A stretch of DNA of 64,000 bases, taken from positions 186,001-250,000 of the forward strand of contig NZ_JAEA01000003.1 in NCBI RefSeq assembly GCF_000518665.1. Direction: 5' to 3'. Origin of the DNA: Microvirga flocculans ATCC BAA-817. GTDB taxonomy: Bacteria; Pseudomonadota; Alphaproteobacteria; Rhizobiales; Beijerinckiaceae. The notes beneath the pieces were generated by a model, which was not told where the DNA came from, did not search any database, and worked only from the letters and a program-made list of their open reading frames with translations. Below are positions 46,927 through 54,960 of the stretch, one piece after another; the first letter of the stretch is position 1, and each line of letters begins with the position of its first letter. The position numbers and the translations under genes were made by a program.

Positions 46927-48102
46927 ATGGCAGAGGGCGTGCCGAGAACGACGAAACGGGCGGGCGGCGATTTCTACCCGAGCCTGCCTGTCATCGACCG
47001 CTTCTCACGGCTGACGGAGACCGGCCTCTACACGCCTTTGCCGGAAGGCTGGGTGCTGGGCCTCGCCGATATCGTGCGCTCCACCGCGGCCATCGAGGCG
47101 GGACGCTACAAGGACGTCAACACCGCGGCGGCGGCCGTCATCGCAGCCGTCGCCAACAAGCTTGCACACAGCAACTTTCCCTTCGTCTTCGGGGGAGATG
47201 GCGCAAGCTTCGCCGTCCCGGCTGAACAGGAGCCCCTGGCCCGGGAGGCGCTGGCGGCCGTCGCCGCCTGGGTGCGGGACTCCTTCGGCTTGGAGCTTCG
47301 CATCGCCCTCATGCCGGTTTCGGCGATCCGCGCCGAGGGCTATGACGTCCGCGTCGCCCGGTTCGCCGCCTCGCCCGATGTCACCTATGCCATGTTCTCC
47401 GGCGGGGGCATGGCCTATGCCGAGCAGCGGCTGAAGGAAGGCGCCTTCGCCATTCCTCCGGGCCCGCCCGGCACGGTCCCGAATCTCAGCGGCCTGTCCT
47501 GCAGCTTCGAGGAAATCATCCCCGAGCGCGGCCTCATCCTCTCCCTCATCCTGCTGCCCGGTCCCAAGGCGGACCCGGCCGTGTTCGGCGCCCTCGTGGC
47601 GCAGGTGCTTGCCCTCGCGGAGGACCGGTCGGAGGCCCGGCGGCCAGTGCCGGAAGGCGGTCCCAGGCTCGGAAACCCCTTCAGGAATTTCCGGACCGAG
47701 ATCCTGGCCATGTCGAAGCCTCCCGGACCGGGATTTCTGGGCTATGCCAGGATGGCGGCATGGCGGCTCGCCGCCTATCTCATCCTGCGGCTCGGCTTGC
47801 GCATCGGCGGCTTCGATCCCCAGCGCTACCGGCGCCAGCTCGTCGAGAACACGGATTTTCGCAAGTTCGACGACGGGTTGCGGATGACCCTGGACTGCTC
47901 GCCGGCCCTTGCCGACCGCTTGGAGGCGCTGCTCGGACCGGCCGAGAAGGAGGGCCTTGCCCGCTATGGCCTTCACCGGCAGGACGCGGCCCTGATGACC
48001 TGTTTCGTGCCCGCGCCCAGCCGCAGCGACCATGTTCATTTCGTCGACGGGGCCATGGGCGGCTACGCCATGGCGGCGCGAGCCCTGAAGCCTGCGCCTT
48101 GA
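46927..48102 (+). CDS. DUF3095 protein with nucleotide-cyclase-like N-terminal domain
   Basis: The 391-residue protein starts 13 bp after msrB and is likely co-transcribed. Residues 44-97 resemble a class III nucleotide cyclase core: LADIVRST (D48), then FGGDGASFAVP (D91), the two Asp expected to hold metal, separated by 43 residues. The usual lysine before the second Asp is replaced. The C-terminal half (QRYRRQLVENTDFRKFDDGLRMTLDCS, in part) matches the DUF3095 pattern. Whether it makes a cyclic nucleotide is unknown. Confidence 0.8.
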   Translation: MAEGVPRTTKRAGGDFYPSLPVIDRFSRLTETGLYTPLPEGWVLGLADIVRSTAAIEAGRYKDVNTAAAAVIAAVANKLAHSNFPFVFGGDGASFAVPAEQEPLAREALAAVAAWVRDSFGLELRIALMPVSAIRAEGYDVRVARFAASPDVTYAMFSGGGMAYAEQRLKEGAFAIPPGPPGTVPNLSGLSCSFEEIIPERGLILSLILLPGPKADPAVFGALVAQVLALAEDRSEARRPVPEGGPRLGNPFRNFRTEILAMSKPPGPGFLGYARMAAWRLAAYLILRLGLRIGGFDPQRYRRQLVENTDFRKFDDGLRMTLDCSPALADRLEALLGPAEKEGLARYGLHRQDAALMTCFVPAPSRSDHVHFVDGAMGGYAMAARALKPAP

Positions 48103-48106
48103 CCGC

Positions 48107-49051
48107 CTACGCGATCATCGAAACGGTCGCGTCCGCAGCGAGCATCCGCTTCGCCTCGGCGGAATCCCGGTGCATCTGGGCGATCAGGGGCTCGATCCCG
48201 TCGAAGCGCTCCTCGCCACGGATCCAGCCGATGAATTCCACATCGAGAACCCGGCCGTAGAGATCGCCCGCGAAATCGAAGAGATGCGTTTCGAGAAGCG
48301 GCGCGCCGTTGTCGAAGGTCGGGCGGCGGCCGAAGCTGGCGACGCCGTCGACCGGTTTGCCCTCCACCGAGGCGCGAACGGCATAGATGCCGTGCCGGAG
48401 GCGGCAATCGTCGGGCAGACGCATATTGGCTGTGGGATAACCCAGCACCCGTCCGCGCTTCTCGCCATGCCGCACCTCGGCGCGGACGAACCAGCGATAC
48501 CCTAAGAGCCTGTTGGCGGTGGCAACATCGCCCGCCTCCAGGGCGGCCCGGATGGCGCTGGAAGAGACCGGCTCCGTTCCCTCGACGACGGCAGGCGCCA
48601 CGCGGCACGCGAGGCCGCGCGCGCGGCAAAGCTCCGCCATCCGCGCCGGGTTGCCCTCGCGCCCGCGCCCGAAATGAAAATCGTGGCCGATCACCACGCC
48701 CGACAGCTGCAGCTCATGCGCCAGGAGATCGACGAAGCCCTCAGCCGTCAGCGCGGCGAGCGAGGCGTCGAAGCGCCTCTGGAAAACGCCCGCGAGGCCG
48801 AGACGCGCGAGGATCGCAAGCTTCACGGGCTCGGGCGTCAGGCGGAATAGCGGCCGGTCGGGCTGGAAGAAGGTGCGCGGATGCGGCTCGAAGGTGACGG
48901 CCGCGGCGGGCCGCTCGGAGTCCAGGGCCATCTTCAAGAGGTACTGGTGACCGCGATGCACCCCGTCGAAATTGCCGATGGCAGCGACGGCTCCCTTAAG
49001 GCTCTCGGGCACGGGCTCGCCATCGCGGCAGATCGCGAACGGGGTGGGCAT
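48107..49051 (-). CDS. ribF: Bifunctional riboflavin kinase / FAD synthetase
   Basis: RibF makes FMN from riboflavin and then FAD. The 314-residue protein has an N-terminal nucleotidyltransferase domain with GNFDGVHRGHQ (26-36) and a C-terminal flavokinase domain with GRVLGYPTANM and GVASFGRRPTF. It converges with the DUF3095 gene with a 4-bp gap, and no riboswitch is expected or seen. Confidence 0.95.
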   Translation of the reverse strand: MPTPFAICRDGEPVPESLKGAVAAIGNFDGVHRGHQYLLKMALDSERPAAAVTFEPHPRTFFQPDRPLFRLTPEPVKLAILARLGLAGVFQRRFDASLAALTAEGFVDLLAHELQLSGVVIGHDFHFGRGREGNPARMAELCRARGLACRVAPAVVEGTEPVSSSAIRAALEAGDVATANRLLGYRWFVRAEVRHGEKRGRVLGYPTANMRLPDDCRLRHGIYAVRASVEGKPVDGVASFGRRPTFDNGAPLLETHLFDFAGDLYGRVLDVEFIGWIRGEERFDGIEPLIAQMHRDSAEAKRMLAADATVSMIA

Positions 49052-49201
49052 CAGGAGAGAACCTCGAAACTCATGATCGGAAGGACCGGTGCGGCGCGAC
49101 CCTGTCGAAAAGCACCCGATGGGTCAAGCCCGTTCGCCTCGACACCAGCGAGCGGCAGGCGTACATCGTTGCGCATCGTTTGGCGAACCGACCGGTGATC
49201 T

Positions 49202-49378
49202 ATGCTGAGAGCCCTCGCAGCCGTCCTGGCAACGCTTGGCCTTACAGGGGCTCTTCTCTTCATATGGGGAAACTTCACGGAATCGGGACGCGCCGATTCC
49301 TGCCTCGATTCTGGCGGGGCCTGGAATTCAGCGCAGCAGCGCTGCGAGGGCGCAAGGCCGCCTTACAAGGCTCCTTGA
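49202..49378 (+). CDS. Small membrane-anchored or secreted protein, 58 aa
   Basis: This short frame reads MLRALAAVLATLGLTGALLF, a hydrophobic leader, then a mature part with SCLDSGGAWNSAQQRCEG and a stop at 49376-49378. The two cysteines in a C-L-D-x-G-G-x-W-x-(6)-C pattern recur in small alphaproteobacterial periplasmic proteins. It lies in the otherwise unexplained gap between ribF and the convergent HAD gene, whose end is 4 bp away. Confidence 0.6.
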   Translation: MLRALAAVLATLGLTGALLFIWGNFTESGRADSCLDSGGAWNSAQQRCEGARPPYKAP

Positions 49379-49382
49379 CCGA

Positions 49383-50258
49383 CTACCAGGACAGGACCTC
49401 CGTGAACGACGTCGGCCGAACCGGCTGCCGGTCGACCCAATCCTGCACATGGTCCGAGACGAGATCCCCCTCGTGCAGCCCCAGCTCCTTCGCATGGATG
49501 CCGCGGGCGATCATCAGGGAGTCGATGCCGAAGGCCACGGCGCCCGCGATGTCCGTGCGGATCGCGTCGCCGACGGCGAGCACCCGCTCCTTCGCGATAG
49601 CGCGGCCCGCGAGGCCGCTTCCCACGGCGAGAGCCCGCTCGTAGACCGGGCGATGGGGCTTTCCGGCATAGAAGACCTCGCCGCCCATCTCCTCATAAGC
49701 GAGCGCGATGGTGCCCGCGCAGGGCAGGATCATGTGGCCGCGCTCGACGATGAGATCGGGATTGGCGCAGACCATCGTAAGGTTCCGCCGACGCATGGCC
49801 TCGAGCTGCGGGCGGTAATCCTCCACCGTCTCCTCCTCGTCGTTGTCGAAGCCGGAGCAGACTACGTAATCGGCCTCCTCGACGGAGCCGAAGCGGACAT
49901 CGAGGCCGTTATAGATCGGCATGTCGCGGGGCGGCCCGATGTGATGGACGATCCTGTCGATGCGCTCCTCGATGGCGAGCCGGGTCAGGTCGCCGGAGGT
50001 CACGACGGCGTCGTAGGCCGTGCGGGGCACGCCGAACCCGTCGAGCTGCGCGCCCACCGCGGAGCCGGGGCGCGGCGCATTGGAGACGAGAACCACCCGG
50101 CCGCCCTTGTCGCGAAACCGGGTCAGCGCGTCGCTTGCCGCCTCATAGGCTTTGACCCCGTTGTGCAGCACGCCCCAGACATCGCAGAAAATGAGGTCGT
50201 AACGGTCGGCGAGAGATTGCAGCCCTTCGACGTGAAGGGGGCGGGACAAGGCGGTCAT
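49383..50258 (-). CDS. HAD-IIA family hydrolase (TIGR01459 type)
   Basis: This 291-residue phosphatase of the NagD-like HAD-IIA subfamily opens with the nucleophile motif CDVWGVLHNG (D26), in which the usual second Asp is W28, as in the TIGR01459 group. Later motifs are VLVSNAPRPG, YAGKPHRPVYERAL and GDAIRTDIAGA. Substrate is unknown; related enzymes act on sugar phosphates or nucleotides. Confidence 0.88.
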   Translation of the reverse strand: MTALSRPLHVEGLQSLADRYDLIFCDVWGVLHNGVKAYEAASDALTRFRDKGGRVVLVSNAPRPGSAVGAQLDGFGVPRTAYDAVVTSGDLTRLAIEERIDRIVHHIGPPRDMPIYNGLDVRFGSVEEADYVVCSGFDNDEEETVEDYRPQLEAMRRRNLTMVCANPDLIVERGHMILPCAGTIALAYEEMGGEVFYAGKPHRPVYERALAVGSGLAGRAIAKERVLAVGDAIRTDIAGAVAFGIDSLMIARGIHAKELGLHEGDLVSDHVQDWVDRQPVRPTSFTEVLSW

Positions 50259-50269
50259 GGGGTCTCACT

Positions 50270-50337
50270 AGCGCATTGCGCGGACCCGAAGGACCGCGTC
50301 AGGGAAAAGCGGGTCCGGTTTTCCGCGCCAAACGATG
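50270..50337 (+). repeat. Partial copy of the bipartite palindromic element (right module only)
   Basis: It contains GGACCCGAAGGACCGCGTCA, as in copy A's insert, and a GGAAAA (50303-50308)/TTTTCC (50319-50324) hairpin around a GCGGGTCCGG loop. The outer arms are degenerate and the left module is missing. A separate small hairpin, CCTGAAA with TTTCAGG, follows near 50369-50391. It lies between two same-strand genes. Confidence 0.65.
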
Positions 50338-50429
50338 GGCAAGTCAAGATGATGGGCCTCGGATCGATCCTGAAAGCGGAACCGTTTCAGGCCCGATGCG
50401 CTCGCGATGGAAGCCTCGCGCGCCTCCCA

Positions 50430-51716
50430 TCAACCGGCCTGGCGCAACCGGATGGGCGCATCCTCCAGACCGGAAGGCTCTCCGAAGATCTCCGGCTTGA
50501 CCGGGCGAGGGGTCGCGAAAACGAAGCCCTGGGCGAGCGGCACGCCGAGATCGCACAGAACCGGCACCATCTCTTCCTGATCCACCCCTTCGGCGATGAG
50601 CCGGATGCCCTGGCGGCGCAGGTCCGGGGCGAAATCGCGCACGTTGCGCTCAGGCCCCGCATAGCGGCCGTCCTCCCGCGCAGCGGCCTCGATCATCAGG
50701 CCTGCCGGAAGCTTCATGAAGCGGATGCCGAGGTCGGCGAGCTCCTGCGGATCGAAGGCGAGGTCCGCGGCGCGGTCGAGGGAGAACGGCACGCCCCGCT
50801 CCCGCAGCTCCGCGACGGCCGCCCGACCCTCGCCGTCGAGACGGCGCCAGCTGTCCTGGGGAAGCTCCAGGACGATCCGACCGGCGATCCCGGGCGCAAC
50901 GTCCAGGGCGGCGGCCACCGATCCGAGGAAGCCCGGCTCGGCGAGGGAATGGGGCGAGAGGTTCACACCCAGGATGGATTCGCTGCCGCTGGCGACGAGA
51001 TGGCGGGCGACGGCCATGGAGCGGCCGAGGACCCGCCGGTCGAAATCCGGCGCCCGGCCCGAAGCCGCGAGGATCGGCAGGAATTCCGACGCGCTCAGCA
51101 GCATTCCATCCGCCAGCCGCAGGCGGGTGAGAACCTCGTAGAAGCGGATCTTGCACTGAGGAAGCGACACGACGGGCTGCAGGTGCAGCTCGATCCTCTC
51201 GGCCTCGAAGGCCTGGACGATCAGCCGGATGCGGGTCGTCTCGTCCGTCGAGAGCCTGCGCAGGGACGGCAGCAGCGACGGCTCGGGAAATTCGGCCCGG
51301 ACGGGCTGCCGATGGGGCACGAGCCTGAGCACGGGCTTGGCGGCCGGCTTCGCCCCCGGCGTCGCCGTGCTCTGCCGTTCGTCCGCGGTGCGGGCGAGCT
51401 CGCGCAGAAGCCCCGCCGGCCCGGCGGCCGCAGGCCTGGGCGAACGCGACGCCTGCGGCGCGGCGGAACCCTGCCCCTGCCGTTCCAGGCTCTCGAGCTG
51501 AACGGTGAGCATCCGCCGCTCCGCTTCGGCCTGCCGCCAGAGGACGACGAGGCCGGCGAAGAACGCAGCGATCAGGAAGGCGAGAACCGGCATCACGACG
51601 CCGCCCTCCATCGGCACATAGGCCGATGCGGCGGCCGTCAGGAAGGCCGGCGAGAAGGCGAGCAGAGCCGCCTTCACGTCCCGCAGGACGGAAGTGTTTT
51701 TCTTGTTCATGACCAT
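50430..51716 (-). CDS. Membrane-anchored degenerate EAL-domain protein (TipF-like)
   Basis: The 428-residue protein has two N-terminal membrane helices (about 17-35 and 41-60), a short coiled coil (about 61-82), a Pro/Ala-rich linker and an EAL domain (about 160-405). The EAL motif is EVL (E194); N252, E284, D314, K335 and E376 are kept, but the DDFGTG motif reads DRAADL, so the second metal-binding Asp is R315. Phosphodiesterase activity is therefore doubtful. Layout and size resemble Caulobacter TipF, a c-di-GMP receptor for flagellar assembly. Starts at 51746, 51716 and 51710 are all possible. Confidence 0.82.
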   Translation of the reverse strand: MVMNKKNTSVLRDVKAALLAFSPAFLTAAASAYVPMEGGVVMPVLAFLIAAFFAGLVVLWRQAEAERRMLTVQLESLERQGQGSAAPQASRSPRPAAAGPAGLLRELARTADERQSTATPGAKPAAKPVLRLVPHRQPVRAEFPEPSLLPSLRRLSTDETTRIRLIVQAFEAERIELHLQPVVSLPQCKIRFYEVLTRLRLADGMLLSASEFLPILAASGRAPDFDRRVLGRSMAVARHLVASGSESILGVNLSPHSLAEPGFLGSVAAALDVAPGIAGRIVLELPQDSWRRLDGEGRAAVAELRERGVPFSLDRAADLAFDPQELADLGIRFMKLPAGLMIEAAAREDGRYAGPERNVRDFAPDLRRQGIRLIAEGVDQEEMVPVLCDLGVPLAQGFVFATPRPVKPEIFGEPSGLEDAPIRLRQAG

Positions 51717-51884
51717 GGGTGCCCCCGCTCCCCTGGCTCGGCGCAACGGCGCGAATCAGTGTCTTTCCCGACATTGAATCAGGGCGATTCGCTCGGCAAG
51801 ATTCGGTTTCCCGAAATGGACACTTTTTTGCAACCGCGCGTTGCTCGCCCATAACCCTGACGAAACGGCAGAGAGGATTGCCCC

Positions 51885-52106
51885 ATGGAAGAGACCCGCA
51901 AGGACCTGCTCATGCAGGTTGAAGGCATGACCTGCCAGGGCTGCGTGAACGCGGTCACGAAGGCCATCCGGCGGCTTGACCCCGGCGCCGAGGTCCAGGT
52001 GGATCTGGAGCACGGACGCGTCCATCTCCTGACAACTGCGCAGAGCGTCGAGGTGGCGAAGGCGCTCGATGCGGCCGGGTACGAGGCTCGGGCCATGACC
52101 GGCTGA
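51885..52106 (+). CDS. Heavy-metal-associated (HMA) domain protein, CopZ-like
   Basis: This 73-residue single ferredoxin-like HMA domain carries the metal-binding GMTCQGC (C17, C20). Such proteins chaperone Cu(I) to P-type ATPases. No copper ATPase is nearby. It stands alone between a divergent EAL gene and the aminotransferase gene. Confidence 0.9.
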   Translation: MEETRKDLLMQVEGMTCQGCVNAVTKAIRRLDPGAEVQVDLEHGRVHLLTTAQSVEVAKALDAAGYEARAMTG

Positions 52107-52207
52107 AGGCGGCCGCGCCCGCGTCTCGTCGCATTCGACGAAACTCTTCTTGGCGGCCTCCCGTAACGGCTGCTAGGTTCCCGGGACAGTCATTCCCGGG
52201 GAACATC

Positions 52208-53557
52208 ATGAGCGCCCAGACATCCCGAGCCGCCAACGATTCACTTGCTCCGAACGACCTGGAAGCCTGGTGGCTTCCGTTCACGGCGAACCGCTCCTTC
52301 AAGCAGCGCCCGCGCATGATCGCCCGCGCCAAGGGCATGTATTACTACACCCCCGACGGCCGGGAGGTGATCGATGGGGCGGCGGGCCTCTGGTGCTGCA
52401 ACGCCGGCCATAACCGGGACGAGATCACGCAGGCCATCCAGGCCCAGGCGCAGGAGCTCGACTATTCGCCGGCCTTCCAGTTCGGCCATGCGGGCGGCTT
52501 CGCCCTCGCCTCGCGCCTCGCCCAGCTCGCGCCCGGCGACCTGAATCACGTCTTCTTCTGCAACTCGGGCTCCGAGGCGGTGGACACGGCGCTGAAAGTC
52601 GCCCTCGCCTACTGGAACGTGAAGGGCCAGGGCAGCAAGACGCGCCTGATCGGCCGCGAGCGCGGCTATCACGGCGTCGGCTTCGGCGGCATCTCGGTCG
52701 GCGGCATCGTCAAGAACCGCCAGTTCTTCGGCACCCTGCTCGCGGGCGTCGACCACCTGCCCCACACCTATAACCGCGAGCAGCAGGCCTTTTCGCGCGG
52801 CGAGCCCGAATGGGGCGCGCACCTGGCCGACGAGCTGGAGCGCATCGTGGCGCTGCACGACGCCTCGACCATCGCGGCCGTGATCGTCGAGCCCATGGCG
52901 GGCTCCACCGGCGTGCTCGCTGCTCCCAAGGGCTATCTCAAGCGCCTGCGCGAGATCTGCGACAAGCACGGCATCCTGCTCATCTTCGACGAGGTCATCA
53001 CTGGTTTCGGCCGTCTCGGCACGGCCTTCGCCGCCGAGCGCTACGGGGTCATCCCGGACATGATCACCTTCGCCAAAGGCGTGAATTCCGGCACCGTGCC
53101 CATGGGCGGCGTGATGGTGCGCCAGGGGCTCTACGACACCTTCATGAAGGGTCCGGAGCACATGATCGAGCTGTTCCACGGCTACACCTATTCCGGCCAT
53201 CCGCTGGCCTGCGCCGCGGCCCTCGCGGCCCAGGACATCTACCGGGACGAGAAGCTGTTCGAGCGGGCCAAGACCCTCGAGCCGGTCTGGGCCGATGCGA
53301 TCCACTCCTTGAAAGGCCTGCCGAACGTCCTCGACATCCGCACCATCGGCCTCGTGGGTGCCATCGACCTCGCCTCGCGGCCCGACGCGGTGGGCGCCCG
53401 CGCCTTCGAGGCCATGGACCGGGGCTTCCAGGAGCAGGGCATCATGATGCGCATCACCGGCGACACCATCGCCCTTTCCCCGCCCCTCGTCATCACCGAG
53501 AACCAGATCGGCGAGATCGTCGAGAAGCTCACCAAGGTGATCAAGGCGGTGGCTTGA
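52208..53557 (+). CDS. Class III omega-aminotransferase (beta-alanine:pyruvate type)
   Basis: This 449-residue PLP enzyme has Lys K290 in TFAKGVNSG, the cofactor Asp D261 in FDEVITGFGR, and NSGSEAVDTA (119-128). The pattern WWLPFTANRSFK near the start is typical of omega-amino acid:pyruvate transaminases, which use beta-alanine or similar omega-amines and pyruvate. The neighbours do not identify the substrate. Confidence 0.88.
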   Translation: MSAQTSRAANDSLAPNDLEAWWLPFTANRSFKQRPRMIARAKGMYYYTPDGREVIDGAAGLWCCNAGHNRDEITQAIQAQAQELDYSPAFQFGHAGGFALASRLAQLAPGDLNHVFFCNSGSEAVDTALKVALAYWNVKGQGSKTRLIGRERGYHGVGFGGISVGGIVKNRQFFGTLLAGVDHLPHTYNREQQAFSRGEPEWGAHLADELERIVALHDASTIAAVIVEPMAGSTGVLAAPKGYLKRLREICDKHGILLIFDEVITGFGRLGTAFAAERYGVIPDMITFAKGVNSGTVPMGGVMVRQGLYDTFMKGPEHMIELFHGYTYSGHPLACAAALAAQDIYRDEKLFERAKTLEPVWADAIHSLKGLPNVLDIRTIGLVGAIDLASRPDAVGARAFEAMDRGFQEQGIMMRITGDTIALSPPLVITENQIGEIVEKLTKVIKAVA

Positions 53558-53577
53558 GGCTCAAAGCCTGTAAACTC

Positions 53578-54219
53578 TCAGGCCACCTGGACGCTGTTCA
53601 GGTGGCCTTTCAGCATCTGCCGCAACTCGAATTGGACGGCACGACGCCGATCCGCATCTTCTTCGGAGCTGAGAGAAACCGCGACCTTCATCAATTGCAG
53701 CACGACGGCCGCCATGGCCTCACGGCGCGCTTTTGGGAACGGTTGAGAAGTGGAGGCGAGCAATCCGGCAATCTGCTCTCGCATCGCAGCCCCTGTCTTG
53801 CGCTTCTGTTCTTTATCGATATCGCGTCGCTCCGCGAGGGCGCTGAAAGCAGGCCGCTCGGCTAGGAAAGCCAGCAGCCCATCAAACAGCCTATCCGCCA
53901 TCCCGGCGGCACTCTGGCCTGAAGCTTCCTGCCGCACCCCCTCCAGCATGGACGAGAGGTCGGCCAGATAGGCCTCGTGCAGAGCCTTCGCCAAAAGCTC
54001 TTTGGTGGGGAAGAACTGATAGAGCGAGCCGATGGACGCGCCTGCACGCGCAGCGATTTCCGTCATCGTAGCCGCCTCATAACCCTTTTCGGAAAACACC
54101 TCAGCCCCTGCCTTCAGGAGCGCAGCCACGCGCTCTCGCCCGCGCTTTCGCTGGGGAATACGCGGAGCGGCATCGACAGTCTCGCTTGAGTTTTGTGAGG
54201 ACATGCTCATATAACTCAT
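53578..54219 (-). CDS. TetR-family transcriptional regulator
   Basis: This 213-residue regulator has an N-terminal helix-turn-helix (about 25-72, TMTEIAARAGASIGSLYQFFPTKELL, in part) and a ligand-binding C-terminal domain. The frame extends to 54450, but residues before MSYMSMSSQN are not TetR-like; possible starts are 54219, 54210 and 54204. It is divergent from the isochorismatase-like gene, and two matching inverted repeats lie in and beside the start region, consistent with autoregulation and control of that gene. Confidence 0.9.
   Translation of the reverse strand: MSYMSMSSQNSSETVDAAPRIPQRKRGRERVAALLKAGAEVFSEKGYEAATMTEIAARAGASIGSLYQFFPTKELLAKALHEAYLADLSSMLEGVRQEASGQSAAGMADRLFDGLLAFLAERPAFSALAERRDIDKEQKRKTGAAMREQIAGLLASTSQPFPKARREAMAAVVLQLMKVAVSLSSEEDADRRRAVQFELRQMLKGHLNSVQVA
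53580..53608. terminator. Terminator hairpin embedded in the end of the tetR gene
   Basis: A perfect 10-bp stem (53580-53589 with 53599-53608) with a 9-base loop lies inside the last codons of the tetR gene, 23 bp after the convergent aminotransferase stop. It could terminate the aminotransferase transcript. Confidence 0.65.
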
Positions 54220-54244
54220 TTTTATGAGGACACCCTCATATAAT
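54195..54244. promoter_or_regulatory. Two TetR operators and a -10 box in the divergent promoter
   Basis: A perfect inverted repeat TATGAGG-ACAC-CCTCATA (54223-54240) and a second related site GTGAGGACATGCTCATA (54195-54211) lie between the two start codons. A consensus TATAAT (54239-54244) abuts the first operator on the plus strand. The binding protein is inferred to be the adjacent TetR. Confidence 0.75.
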
Positions 54245-54296
54245 GAAATTCCTGCCAGGAAAACCCTGGTCGTTCCTCTTACCTCAGGACCAAGCC

Positions 54297-54887
54297 ATGC
54301 TGAACGATCTCGATACACGCCGAGCCGCCCTTGTGATGATCGATCTGCAGAACTGGACCCTTGGCATGCCGATCGCACCACACCCAGCCTCAACGGTTGT
54401 CGGCAATGCCTCCCATCTGGCCCAGAATCTGAAGGAGGCTGGCGGCACAATCATCCTGACCCGCGCGGCCTTCTCGTCGGGCTATGCCGATGCCCTGCAC
54501 CAGCCGGTGGATGTCGCTCTTCCCTTGCCTGAAGGCGGTTTCCCGCCTGAGGCCCAAGCATTCTCCTGCGACTTCAATGCCGAACCTGATGTGATCATCA
54601 CCAAGCGCCAATGGAGCGCCTTTCACGGCACGGAACTCGATCTTCAGCTTCGGCGCAGGGGCATTTCCACGATCATCCTTGGTGGGGTGATGACCAATTT
54701 CGGCGTCGAATCCACGGCTCGGGATGCCTGGCAGCAAAGCTACTCGGTCATCGTTGCGGAAGATGCCTCCTCCAGCATCGATGCGGACATGCACCGCTTC
54801 TCCATCGAGAAGATCCTGCCGCGCGTCGCCCGCGTCCGCTCGACGGCGGATATTCTGGCGGGCCTTGCAAGTCCGGGGGCGGCATAA
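54297..54887 (+). CDS. Isochorismatase-like hydrolase, YecD-type
   Basis: This 196-residue cysteine-hydrolase-fold protein resembles E. coli YecD: D16 in MIDLQN and K103 in [12 protein letters not shown]. At the nucleophile position the segment reads [15 protein letters not shown], so the usual Cys is G136, as in YecD and in true isochorismatases such as EntB. Amidase activity by the Cys route is therefore unlikely. The upstream in-frame ATG at 54243 overlaps the -10 box and operator, so I use 54297. It is controlled by the divergent TetR gene; the substrate is unknown. Confidence 0.85.
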   Translation: MLNDLDTRRAALVMIDLQNWTLGMPIAPHPASTVVGNASHLAQNLKEAGGTIILTRAAFSSGYADALHQPVDVALPLPEGGFPPEAQAFSCDFNAEPDVIITKRQWSAFHGTELDLQLRRRGISTIILGGVMTNFGVESTARDAWQQSYSVIVAEDASSSIDADMHRFSIEKILPRVARVRSTADILAGLASPGAA

Positions 54888-54960
54888 GCCTTGCCCCTGG
54901 CTGCCGCAGGGAGTAGGACCGCAGCACGTTTTTCCAATCCAACGGCTGCCGTTTAAAACC

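Noticed and set aside
54243-54296. Upstream ATG for the isochorismatase-like gene
   Set aside because: The ATG overlaps the TATAAT box next to the operator; the downstream ATG matches YecD.
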